Positions 1-5,714 of a stretch of DNA of 5,977 nt are shown here, piece after piece (position 1 is the stretch's first letter; the number at the start of each line of letters is the position of its first letter). The stretch is from an uncultured Beijerinckiaceae bacterium (lineage in GTDB: Bacteria > Pseudomonadota > Alphaproteobacteria > Rhizobiales > Beijerinckiaceae). The stretch covers positions 1-5,977 of the forward strand of contig CALMRL010000063.1 of NCBI GenBank assembly GCA_937873345.1, in the 5' to 3' direction. Below the pieces are notes generated by a model. The model searched no databases, was not told the DNA's origin, and worked only from the letters and a program-made list of their open reading frames with translations. Both the position numbers and the translations under genes were made by a program.

Positions 1-505
1 GAACGAGATCGAGCGCCAGGGCTCGCCGGGCGTACCCGACAACGCCACCACCGAGAACGTCGACGTGCCGGCGCGCCCCGTGGCGATGGTGAAGGGGCAG
101 TCGAGCTACGATGAGGCCTTCAAGTCGATCAAGGCGTCGCTCGACACGGTGAAGACGACCATGGACAAGGCCGGGCTGCAGCCGTCGGGCCACCCCATCA
201 CGATCTTCTCCGCGCCCGACGACAAGGGCTTCAAGTTCCAGGCCGGCTTCCCGCTCGGCGCCAAGCCGGACAAGACCGATCTCGGCGACGGCGTGAGCGC
301 CGGCACCTCGCCCTCGGGCAAGGCGATCAAGTTCCAGCACCGCGGCGCCTACGAGGACATCGACTCGACCTACGACGTCATCACCGCCTTTCTCGATGCC
401 AAGGGCATGCAGGTCGACAGCCCCTACATCGAGGAGTACCTGACGGAACTGACGACGCCCGACGACCCCAACCTCCAGGTCGACATCTACGTCTTCGTGA
501 AGTAG
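1..505 (+). CDS. GyrI-like (SHS2-fold) small-molecule-binding domain protein, 5'-truncated
   Basis: The reading frame is open from base 2 to the TAG at 503-505, giving 167 visible residues; the true start lies before the window. The GTG at 65 is probably internal, because coding sense continues upstream of it (Asn-Glu-Ile-Glu-Arg-Gln-Gly and onward). From about visible residue 24 the protein matches the GyrI-like / AraC effector-binding pattern: RPVAMVKG opening strand, a helix (SYDEAFKSIKASLDTV), a GHPITIF strand, the FKFQAGFPL strand, then a second half with GKAIKFQHRGAYEDI, a helix, and YIEEYLTE closing in VDIYVFVK. Known members bind small amphipathic ligands in a pocket with an acidic residue; the Glu pair in YIEEY is a candidate. 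No DNA-binding domain is visible, but the N-terminus is missing, so an exported or lipoprotein form, a stand-alone domain or a regulator are all possible. It is separated from kinase 1 by 109 bases holding a large inverted repeat, so co-transcription is doubtful. The ligand is unknown. Confidence 0.8.
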   Translation, partial: NEIERQGSPGVPDNATTENVDVPARPVAMVKGQSSYDEAFKSIKASLDTVKTTMDKAGLQPSGHPITIFSAPDDKGFKFQAGFPLGAKPDKTDLGDGVSAGTSPSGKAIKFQHRGAYEDIDSTYDVITAFLDAKGMQVDSPYIEEYLTELTTPDDPNLQVDIYVFVK

Positions 506-517
506 CCGGCCGCCCTG

Positions 518-568
518 CGCCGGCCTTGCGGGGTCGCGTGGCGCCGTCCAGCCTGCCGCAAGCCGGCG
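518..568 (+). terminator. Imperfect inverted repeat after the GyrI-like gene, probable terminator
   Basis: The left arm CGCCGGCCTTGCGG (518-531) pairs with the right arm CCGCAAGCCGGCG (556-568), giving 13 base pairs with a single bulged C and a 24-base loop. It begins 12 bases after the GyrI-like stop codon. There is no T-run after it, so it is not a canonical intrinsic terminator; a Rho-assisted stop or a 3'-end-protecting stem is the better reading. A competing shorter stem (GCCGGC at 505-510 with GCCGGC at 519-524) uses part of the same left arm. Confidence 0.45.
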
Positions 569-578
569 ACGTCACGCT

Positions 579-607
579 CGGCGGCATCCGCCGGCAGACG
601 CGGGGAG
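579..607 (+). promoter_or_regulatory. Leader hairpin and ribosome binding site of kinase 1
   Basis: A Shine-Dalgarno-like GGGGAG lies at 602-607, 7 bases before the ATG at 615. This spacing favours that ATG over the in-frame GTG at 609, which would sit 1 base from the purine run. Just upstream, CGGCGG (579-584) pairs with CCGCCG (588-593) around a CAT loop, a tight GC hairpin ending 8 bases before the ribosome site. No promoter with recognisable -35 and -10 boxes was found between 506 and 608. Confidence 0.5.
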
Positions 608-614
608 CGTGACC

Positions 615-3023
615 ATGCACGGGTTCCTGACCTATCTCGCCCGCCGCAAGGCCCGGCCTTGGGCGAAATATGCCGCCACGATCGCCCTGCTCATCCTGAT
701 CACCGCCTTCCGCATCGTGGTGCCGCTCGATGTCGCCCCCTTCCTTCTCTATCTGCCGGTCGTCTTCCTGCTTGCCGTCGCCTTCGGCGAGCGCGCCGGC
801 GTCCTGGCCATCGCCCTGTCCTGCGTGGCGGCGGCGAGCTTCTTCAGCCATCCCGGACCGGCCCTCTGGCAGTTGACCGGCCCGCAGTGGATCGCGGTCT
901 GCGAGTACCTGATCGTCGGCGCCGTGATGATCCGGGTGTGCGGGGCGCTGCGCAAGGTGATCCACGTCAACGAGGCGGCGGTGGAGCGGCTGCGGGCGAG
1001 CGAGGCGGGGATGCGCGCCATCCTCGACACGGTGCCGGTCGGCATCCTGTTCGCCGAAGCGCCGTCGGGGCGCATCGTCGGCCGCAACAAGCTGATGGAC
1101 GAGATCGTCGGCACGGCGAACGGCGAGGTGCGCTCGCTCGCGGACTATGGCCGCTGGCGATCCTTCCACGCCGATGGCCGCCCCGTCGAGGCGGCTGATT
1201 ATCCGCTCGCCCGCGTGATCCGGCGGGAAGCCCGCGACGCCTCGCTGGAGGTGCACTACGAACGCCGCGACGGCCGCCGCATGTGGCTGGAGCTGCATGC
1301 CCGGCCGATGGAGGACGAAGCGGGGACCCTGACCGGCGCCGTGGTCGCCGTATCCGATATCGATCGCCGCAAGCGCTCCGAGGCCCATCAGGCGAGCCTC
1401 AGCGCCGAGCTACGGCAGCGCAGTCAGGAAGCCGAGAGGGCTCGCGCGGAAGCCGAAGCGGCGCAGGAGGCGGCCGAGGCCGCGAACCGGGCGAAAAGCG
1501 CCTTCCTCGCCAACATGAGCCACGAGCTGCGCACCCCGCTCTCCGCGGTGATCGGCTATACCGAGTTGCTGGAAGAGGAGGCGAGCGACGTCGGCGAGCC
1601 GGCGCTGCTGACCGACCTCGCCAAGATCAAGAGCAACGCCAAGCACCTGCTCAGCCTGATCAACGACGTCCTCGACCTGTCCAAGGTCGAGGCGAACAAG
1701 ATGGAGGTGATCGGCGAGACGGTCGCCGTGGCCGACTTCGTCACGGAGGTGGCGACCACCGTCGATGCCCTGATGCGACAGAAGAACAACCTGCTCGATG
1801 TCGACCTCGGCCCCGACCTCGGCACGATGCACACCGATGCGGTGAAGCTCAGGCAGTGCCTGTTCAACCTGCTCGGCAACGCCGGCAAGTTCACGGAAGG
1901 CGGCCGCGTCACCCTGAGGGTGCGCCGGCAGGGGGATGTGGACGGGGGCGAGGTGCTGTTCGCCGTTGCCGATACCGGCATCGGCATGACCTCCGAGCAG
2001 GTCTCGCGCCTGTTCCAGCGCTTCACCCAGGCCGACGAGAGCACGACGCGGCGCTTCGGCGGCACCGGCCTCGGCCTCGCCCTGACCCGCGCGCTGGCGC
2101 GCCTGCTCGGCGGCGGCGTCGACGTGGAGAGCCGGCTTGGCGAAGGCACCACCTTCACCCTGCGCATCCCCGCCACCCTGCCCCGCGCCGGATCGATCGC
2201 CGAGGCGGCGGCGCGGCACGAGCCGGCCGACGACTCGGTCCGGTCGCTCGGGGACGCGCGTCCGCTGGTGCTGGTGATCGACGACGAGGCGTCGCAGCGC
2301 GAGTTGCTGACGCGCTTTCTCAACCGCCAGAACTATGCCGTGTGCGCCGCGGGCGATGGCGTCGCGGGACTGGAGCTCGCCCGCTCGCTGCGCCCCCGAG
2401 TGATCCTGCTCGACGTGATGATGCCGAAAACCGACGGCTGGACGGTGCTGCGCACCCTCAAGGCCGATCCCGCCACCGCCGATATCCCCGTCGTCATCGT
2501 CTCCTTCGTCGCCGATGCGAGGCCTCAGACGTCGGCAGGCATCTCGCTCGGCGCGTCACTCGGCGCCAGCGAGATCGTGTCGAAGCCGATCGACTGGGGG
2601 CGGCTGAAGCTCCTCCTCGATCGGCTAAGCCGAGCCGGCGGCAGCGTGCTGGTGGTCGACGACGACGCAGACCTGCGCGCCCGGTTGCGCGCTGGTCTGG
2701 AGCGCCATGGCTGGGCCGTCCGCGAGGCCGCCGACGGCGCGCAGGCCCTGGTCGAGGTGGCACGGGTGCCGCCGCATGTGATCCTGCTCGATCTTGCCAT
2801 GCCGGTGATGGACGGTTTCGCCTTCCTGGACGAGTTGCGCGACGTGCGCGGCGGCGCGGAGGTGCCGGTGGTGGTGCTGAGCGCCCGCGACGTGACGGCG
2901 AGCGAGCGCGAGCGGCTCGCGGAGGCCAAGCGCGTGCTGCGCAAGGACGCGACGAGCATGGATGCGCTGGCGGCGGAGCTGCGGGCGGTTCGCCCTGTTG
3001 CGCAGTCGATCGACGCGGCGTAG
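615..3023 (+). CDS. Membrane-bound hybrid histidine kinase, DUF4118-PAS-HisKA-HATPase-REC-REC
   Basis: An 802-residue sensor kinase that should autophosphorylate on His and pass phosphate to its own receivers. Residues 1-18 are basic and cytoplasmic; four hydrophobic segments (about 19-36, 41-57, 61-77, 92-109) resemble the KdpD-type DUF4118 membrane domain. A PAS domain spans about 133-255, followed by an Ala/Glu-rich signalling helix (about 262-292). HisKA carries the phospho-acceptor His303 in MSHELRTP. The HATPase has its N box around Asn418-Asn422, G1 DTGIGM (453-458) and G2 GGTGLGL (482-488), so it looks active. REC1 (about 552-670) has acidic Asp556/Asp557, acceptor Asp600, Ser630 and Lys657. 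REC2 (about 678-790) has Asp682-684, acceptor Asp726, Ser756 and Lys777 followed by Asp rather than the usual Pro. REC1 has an SLGA duplication beside its switch loop. ATG 615 was chosen for its ribosome site; GTG 609 would add two residues. The stimulus is unknown: the PAS domain shows no cofactor-specific motif that I can identify. It is not KdpD, because the KdpD and Usp domains are absent. Confidence 0.93.
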   Translation: MHGFLTYLARRKARPWAKYAATIALLILITAFRIVVPLDVAPFLLYLPVVFLLAVAFGERAGVLAIALSCVAAASFFSHPGPALWQLTGPQWIAVCEYLIVGAVMIRVCGALRKVIHVNEAAVERLRASEAGMRAILDTVPVGILFAEAPSGRIVGRNKLMDEIVGTANGEVRSLADYGRWRSFHADGRPVEAADYPLARVIRREARDASLEVHYERRDGRRMWLELHARPMEDEAGTLTGAVVAVSDIDRRKRSEAHQASLSAELRQRSQEAERARAEAEAAQEAAEAANRAKSAFLANMSHELRTPLSAVIGYTELLEEEASDVGEPALLTDLAKIKSNAKHLLSLINDVLDLSKVEANKMEVIGETVAVADFVTEVATTVDALMRQKNNLLDVDLGPDLGTMHTDAVKLRQCLFNLLGNAGKFTEGGRVTLRVRRQGDVDGGEVLFAVADTGIGMTSEQVSRLFQRFTQADESTTRRFGGTGLGLALTRALARLLGGGVDVESRLGEGTTFTLRIPATLPRAGSIAEAAARHEPADDSVRSLGDARPLVLVIDDEASQRELLTRFLNRQNYAVCAAGDGVAGLELARSLRPRVILLDVMMPKTDGWTVLRTLKADPATADIPVVIVSFVADARPQTSAGISLGASLGASEIVSKPIDWGRLKLLLDRLSRAGGSVLVVDDDADLRARLRAGLERHGWAVREAADGAQALVEVARVPPHVILLDLAMPVMDGFAFLDELRDVRGGAEVPVVVLSARDVTASERERLAEAKRVLRKDATSMDALAAELRAVRPVAQSIDAA
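2544..2567 (+). repeat. 12-base in-frame tandem duplication (SLGA-SLGA) in REC1 of kinase 1
   Basis: Two adjacent 12-base units, 2544-2555 and 2556-2567, match at 10 of 12 positions and encode Ser-Leu-Gly-Ala twice (residues 644-651). They lie between switch Ser630 and Lys657 of REC1. The Ser/Thr-to-Lys distance is 27 residues here, but 21 or 22 in the other three receivers of the window, so the extra length roughly equals one repeat unit. Confidence 0.6.
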
Positions 3024-3059
3024 CGCCGCAGCCTTCGAGGCCGGTTCACCGAGCCTTTC
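3015..3059 (+). terminator. Three successive short hairpins at the end of kinase 1, possible terminator
   Basis: GCGGCG (3015-3020) pairs with CGCCGC (3024-3029), with the TAG stop codon as the loop. GCCT (3031-3034) pairs with AGGC (3038-3041) around TCG. GGTTC (3043-3047) pairs with GAGCC (3051-3055), allowing one G-U, and is followed by TTTC. Each is weak alone; together they suggest an end-of-gene RNA structure. The rest of the gap to kinase 2 (3060-3209) shows only a small CGATC/GATCG stem (3133-3137 with 3144-3148). No clear promoter or small gene was recognised there. Confidence 0.3.
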
Positions 3060-3209
3060 ACGCGGGCGGCACGCGAGGAAGATAGCCACCGTTTCCAGAT
3101 GGACATTCGACCGCACCCGCCGCAAGACCGGCCGATCGTCCGGGATCGATGAAGGGCCGATGCGGCTCGCTAGGGATGGTGGCACCAGGTTTTGCACTCT
3201 CCATCCAAC

Positions 3210-5168
3210 ATGGGCGTCGATGCCTCGACCGTCCGCCAGGCGGTCGCACTGATGCCCTGCCCAGCGTGGGCCACCGACGCGGATGGCGCGCTGGACTGCG
3301 CCAACGAGCTGCTGGGCGCGCTCACCGGCCTGTCCTCCGCCGAGGTGCTCGCGGGAGGTCTCGCCTCGCTCGTGCATCCGCACGAACACGACCGTCTCGC
3401 CGAGGAGCTGGCCCGCTGCGCGGCCGGGCGGCAGATTGACGGCGTCGCGGCTCGGATGCGCGTCGCCGGCGGCGGCCATCGCTGGCACCACCTGAAGATG
3501 GCCCCGATCTCGGGCGGCCCGGCCCTCTTCATCGGCACCGCCACGGACATCGATGTCCAGGTCACGGCGCTCGAGGCGCTGAGCAGGGACAACGAGGAGC
3601 TGGAGCGCGACGTGTTCCGCCAGCTCCACGAGCTGAACCGCAGTCGCTCGCGGCTGCAGACGATCTTCGACACCTGCCCCGACATCCTCTACCTGTTGCG
3701 CCTGTCGCGCGACGGCAGCCTCGTCTTCGAGGACGCCAACAGGGCGGCCGACCTTTTGTTCGCCATGGAAGGAAGCGCGCTGCGCGGCCAGGCCGTCGCC
3801 ACCGTGCCGGCCGTCGAGGCGACGGACAGCATCGTTGCCCACGCTCGCCAGGCGCTGCGCGGCGATGCCGTCTCCTATGTCGTCGAGGGCCGCATCCCGC
3901 CGCGCACGCCGGCCGTCGTTCAGCTCGTCGGCGTCGCCGTGGATTATGCCAACGAGGAGGAGGGCCTCGTCCTGTTCTGCGGCCGCGACATCACCCGGCA
4001 GAGAGCGGCCGAGGAGGCGCTGCGCCAGAGCCAGAAGATGGAGGCGGTCGGCCAGCTCACGGGCGGCCTGGCGCATGACTTCAACAACCTGCTCACCGGC
4101 ATCATGGGCTCGCTCGACCTGCTGGAAACCCGCATCGGCCAGGGCCGCACCGACCGCATCGAGCGCTACATCCGCACGGCGCAGGAGGCAGCGAAGCGCG
4201 CGGCCTCGCTGACCCACCGCCTGCTGGCCTTCTCGCGGCAGCAGACGCTCGACCCCAAGCCGAGCGACATCAACGCTCTGGTCGCCGGCATGGAGGAGCT
4301 GCTGCGCCGCACCGTCGGCCCGGAGATCAGTCTGGAGGTGGTGCGCGAGCCGGAGCTGTGGACGGTGCTCGTCGACGTCAGCCAGCTCGAGAACGCGCTG
4401 CTCAACCTGTGCATCAACGCTCGCGACGCGATGCCGAACGGCGGACGCATCATCGTCGACACCCGCAACTTGCGGCTCGGCGCCCGCGACGCCGGCGAGC
4501 GCGAACTGCCGCCCGGCGACTACGTCGCGCTCTCCGTCACCGACAACGGCAGCGGCATGCCGCCGGAGGTCGCGGCGCGCATCTTCGAGCCGTTCTTCAC
4601 GACCAAGCCGATGGGGTCCGGCACCGGGCTCGGCCTGTCGATGATCTACGGCTTCGCCCGGCAATCCGGCGGCAACGTGCGCGTCCACACGAGGCCCCGC
4701 CTCGGCACCACCATGCGCATCGTGCTGCCCCGCCACCACGGCAAGGCTGAACACGACGACGAGCGCGCCGCGCCCGATGCGGTGCCCCGCGCCAAGGCCG
4801 GCGAAAGCGTGCTCATCATCGACGACGAACATGCCGTGCGTTCCCTCGCCGGCGAGATCCTCGACGAGCTCGGCTACAGGACGGCCGCCGCCGCCAACGG
4901 CCGCGACGGGCTGAAGCTGTTGCATTCGGCCGAGCGTTACGACCTGCTCGTCACGGATGTCGGCATGCCCGGTGGGCTGAACGGCCGGCAGGTCGCCGAG
5001 GCGGCGCGCAAGATGCGTCCCGCGCTGAAGGTCCTGTTCATCACGGGCTACGCCGAGGGGGCGGTCCTCACCGGGGGCCAGATGGCGAGCGGGGCACAGG
5101 TGCTGACCAAGCCCTTCGCAATGGATGCGCTGGCGATCAAGGTGCGCCAACTGATCGACGAGCGCTGA
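3210..5168 (+). CDS. Soluble hybrid histidine kinase, PAS-PAS-HisKA-HATPase-REC
   Basis: A 652-residue sensor kinase without membrane segments, so probably cytosolic. PAS1 covers about residues 5-115, with a PAS_3-like pattern (PAWATDADG, LVHPHEHD, HRWHH, then ATDID). A charged coiled-coil linker (about 118-148) leads to PAS2 (about 150-264, ending GRDITRQ). The dimerisation domain is of the NtrB-like type: QKMEAVGQLTGGLAHDFNNLL, with acceptor His289. The ATPase domain has Asn403 in the N box, G1 DNGSGM (445-450), FEPFFTTKP, and G2 GTGLGL (471-476), so it should be active. The C-terminal receiver has Asp538/Asp539/Glu540, acceptor Asp583, Thr612 and Lys634 in TKPF, all intact. Start choice is uncertain: an in-frame TAG at 3171 limits it to TTG 3192 (six more residues) or ATG 3210, and neither has a good ribosome site. 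It lies 186 bases after kinase 1 on the same strand and converges on a lone response regulator, which is a candidate partner. The signal is unknown. Confidence 0.92.
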   Translation: MGVDASTVRQAVALMPCPAWATDADGALDCANELLGALTGLSSAEVLAGGLASLVHPHEHDRLAEELARCAAGRQIDGVAARMRVAGGGHRWHHLKMAPISGGPALFIGTATDIDVQVTALEALSRDNEELERDVFRQLHELNRSRSRLQTIFDTCPDILYLLRLSRDGSLVFEDANRAADLLFAMEGSALRGQAVATVPAVEATDSIVAHARQALRGDAVSYVVEGRIPPRTPAVVQLVGVAVDYANEEEGLVLFCGRDITRQRAAEEALRQSQKMEAVGQLTGGLAHDFNNLLTGIMGSLDLLETRIGQGRTDRIERYIRTAQEAAKRAASLTHRLLAFSRQQTLDPKPSDINALVAGMEELLRRTVGPEISLEVVREPELWTVLVDVSQLENALLNLCINARDAMPNGGRIIVDTRNLRLGARDAGERELPPGDYVALSVTDNGSGMPPEVAARIFEPFFTTKPMGSGTGLGLSMIYGFARQSGGNVRVHTRPRLGTTMRIVLPRHHGKAEHDDERAAPDAVPRAKAGESVLIIDDEHAVRSLAGEILDELGYRTAAAANGRDGLKLLHSAERYDLLVTDVGMPGGLNGRQVAEAARKMRPALKVLFITGYAEGAVLTGGQMASGAQVLTKPFAMDALAIKVRQLIDER

Positions 5169-5181
5169 CGGGTCAGGCGCT
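5161..5181. terminator. Hairpin across both convergent stop codons, possible shared terminator
   Basis: AGCGCTGA (5161-5168) pairs with TCAGGCGCT (5173-5181), leaving one bulged G and a CGGG loop. The stem contains the stop codons of kinase 2 (5166-5168) and of the - strand regulator (5173-5175). No T-run follows on either strand. Two facing TGA codons pair automatically, so only the five-pair AGCGC/GCGCT part is independent evidence. A further GAGCTG/CAGCTC stem (5183-5188 with 5197-5202) sits just inside the regulator gene. Confidence 0.35.
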
Positions 5182-5544
5182 GGAGCTGCGCGCCAGCAGC
5201 TCGCCGATCTGCGCCGTCAGCCGGGCGAAGTCGACGGGCTTGGGGTGGTAGTCGTCGCAGCCGGCGGCCAGCGCCTTCTCCCTGTCGCCGCTCATCGCAT
5301 GGGCGGTCAGCGCGATCAGCGGCGTGCGGTCGCTCGCCTCGCGCAGGGTGCGGGCGACGGTCCAGCCGTCCATCACCGGCAGGTCCATGTCGAGCAGCAC
5401 CAGGTCGGGGGCCTGCGCGGTCACGGCATCGAGCGCCTGCCGGCCATCATGGGCGAGGATCACCTCGAAGCCGCGCTTGCGCAGCCGCCGCGACAGGAAA
5501 TCCCAGAGTTCTTCGTGGTCCTCGACGAGGAGCAGCTTGGTCAT
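5173..5544 (-). CDS. Single-domain response regulator (stand-alone receiver)
   Basis: A 123-residue protein that is only a CheY-like receiver, with no output domain. It begins MTKLLLVEDHEEL. The acidic pair is Glu8/Asp9, the phospho-acceptor Asp52 lies in LLDMDLPVMDGW, the switch residue Thr80 is in ALTAHAMSGD, and Lys102 is in HPKPVD, so it should accept phosphate. The AHAMSGDREKALAAGCDDY stretch is typical of receivers in hybrid phosphorelays and of DivK-like regulators. The start is placed at the ATG at 5544-5542, where receiver homology begins; the frame stays open to 5631, but those 29 residues do not look like receiver sequence and lack a ribosome site. A weak GAGA precedes the chosen start. 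The gene converges on kinase 2, with 4 bases between stop codons, and is a plausible partner of one or both kinases. It could act by binding a partner protein or as a phosphate carrier or sink; the sequence does not decide. Confidence 0.9.
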   Translation of the reverse strand: MTKLLLVEDHEELWDFLSRRLRKRGFEVILAHDGRQALDAVTAQAPDLVLLDMDLPVMDGWTVARTLREASDRTPLIALTAHAMSGDREKALAAGCDDYHPKPVDFARLTAQIGELLARSSSA

Positions 5545-5549
5545 CGCGG

Positions 5550-5561
5550 TCTCGATCGAGA
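5550..5561. promoter_or_regulatory. 12-base perfect palindrome at the start of the response regulator
   Basis: TCTCGATCGAGA reads the same on both strands and lies 5 bases upstream of the regulator's start codon (5542-5544). On the mRNA its 3' half, GAGA, is the only Shine-Dalgarno-like element, so folding as UCUC/GAGA around GAUC would cover the ribosome site. It could equally be a protein-binding site or chance; GATC-centred palindromes are common in GC-rich genomes. Confidence 0.3.
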
Positions 5562-5642
5562 GTGCGGGAGCTGGACGGATGAATGCGGCACAGGCTGCGT
5601 GCTTCATGCCGCGACGACGGCACGGCTGCAACGGCCGCTTTG

Positions 5643-5666
5643 AACGATAAGGCGTTTCAGGGTTCC
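5643..5666 (-). promoter_or_regulatory. Candidate EcfG-type (general stress sigma factor) promoter for the response regulator
   Basis: On the - strand, GGAAC (complement of 5662-5666) is followed after 15 bases by CGTT (complement of 5643-5646). Alphaproteobacterial EcfG/RpoE2/SigT promoters are known for GGAAC and CGTT boxes about 16-17 bases apart, so the boxes match but the spacing is at least one base short. It points toward the regulator, about 98 bases before its start codon. Confidence 0.3.
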
Positions 5667-5686
5667 CGGCCGCCGCGCGGCTCTGC

Positions 5687-5714
5687 TCGAACGAGGCTCA
5701 GTTCGAACGAGGCT
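5687..5714. repeat. Direct repeat TCGAACGAGGCT x2 over the hrpB stop codon
   Basis: The same 12 bases occur at 5687-5698 and 5703-5714, separated by 4 bases (period 16). The unit boundary contains the TGA stop codon (complement of 5698-5700) of hrpB. With one 16-base unit removed, the frame would run on to a stop at 5604-5606. The pattern looks like a small slippage duplication. Confidence 0.6.

Noticed and set aside
609..614. GTG at 609 as the start of kinase 1
   Set aside because: It would lie 1 base after the GGGGAG site, too close; ATG 615 has a 7-base spacing.
381..1388. A 335-residue open frame on the - strand across the GyrI-like gene end and kinase 1
   Set aside because: Low-complexity His/Arg/Asp/Gly-rich translation opposite two real genes, with no recognisable domain.
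615..3023. Kinase 1 as KdpD, the potassium sensor
   Set aside because: Only the membrane domain is KdpD-like. The N-terminal KdpD and Usp domains and a kdp operon are absent, and it has PAS and two receivers.
1283..3085. A 600-residue open frame on the + strand overlapping kinase 1
   Set aside because: It is a +1-type shadow frame, extremely Arg/Gly/Pro/Ala-rich, and runs through the whole conserved catalytic and receiver region of kinase 1.
2625..5150. A very long open frame (841 residues) on the - strand opposite both kinases
   Set aside because: It lies antisense to strongly conserved kinase domains, crosses the gap between the genes, and has the His/Arg/Gly/Ala-rich, domain-free composition typical of antisense frames in GC-rich DNA.
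5607..5622. TGCCG/CGGCA hairpin in the leader of the response regulator as a riboswitch or terminator
   Set aside because: Only five pairs, with no T-run and no surrounding conserved structure.
5545..5631. An N-terminal extension of the response regulator
   Set aside because: Receiver homology begins exactly at the ATG at 5544; the extra 29 residues have no motif, and neither upstream ATG has a ribosome site.
5672..5681. Palindrome GCCGCGCGGC as an operator
   Set aside because: Pure G/C ten-base palindromes are expected by chance at this composition, and nothing else supports a role.
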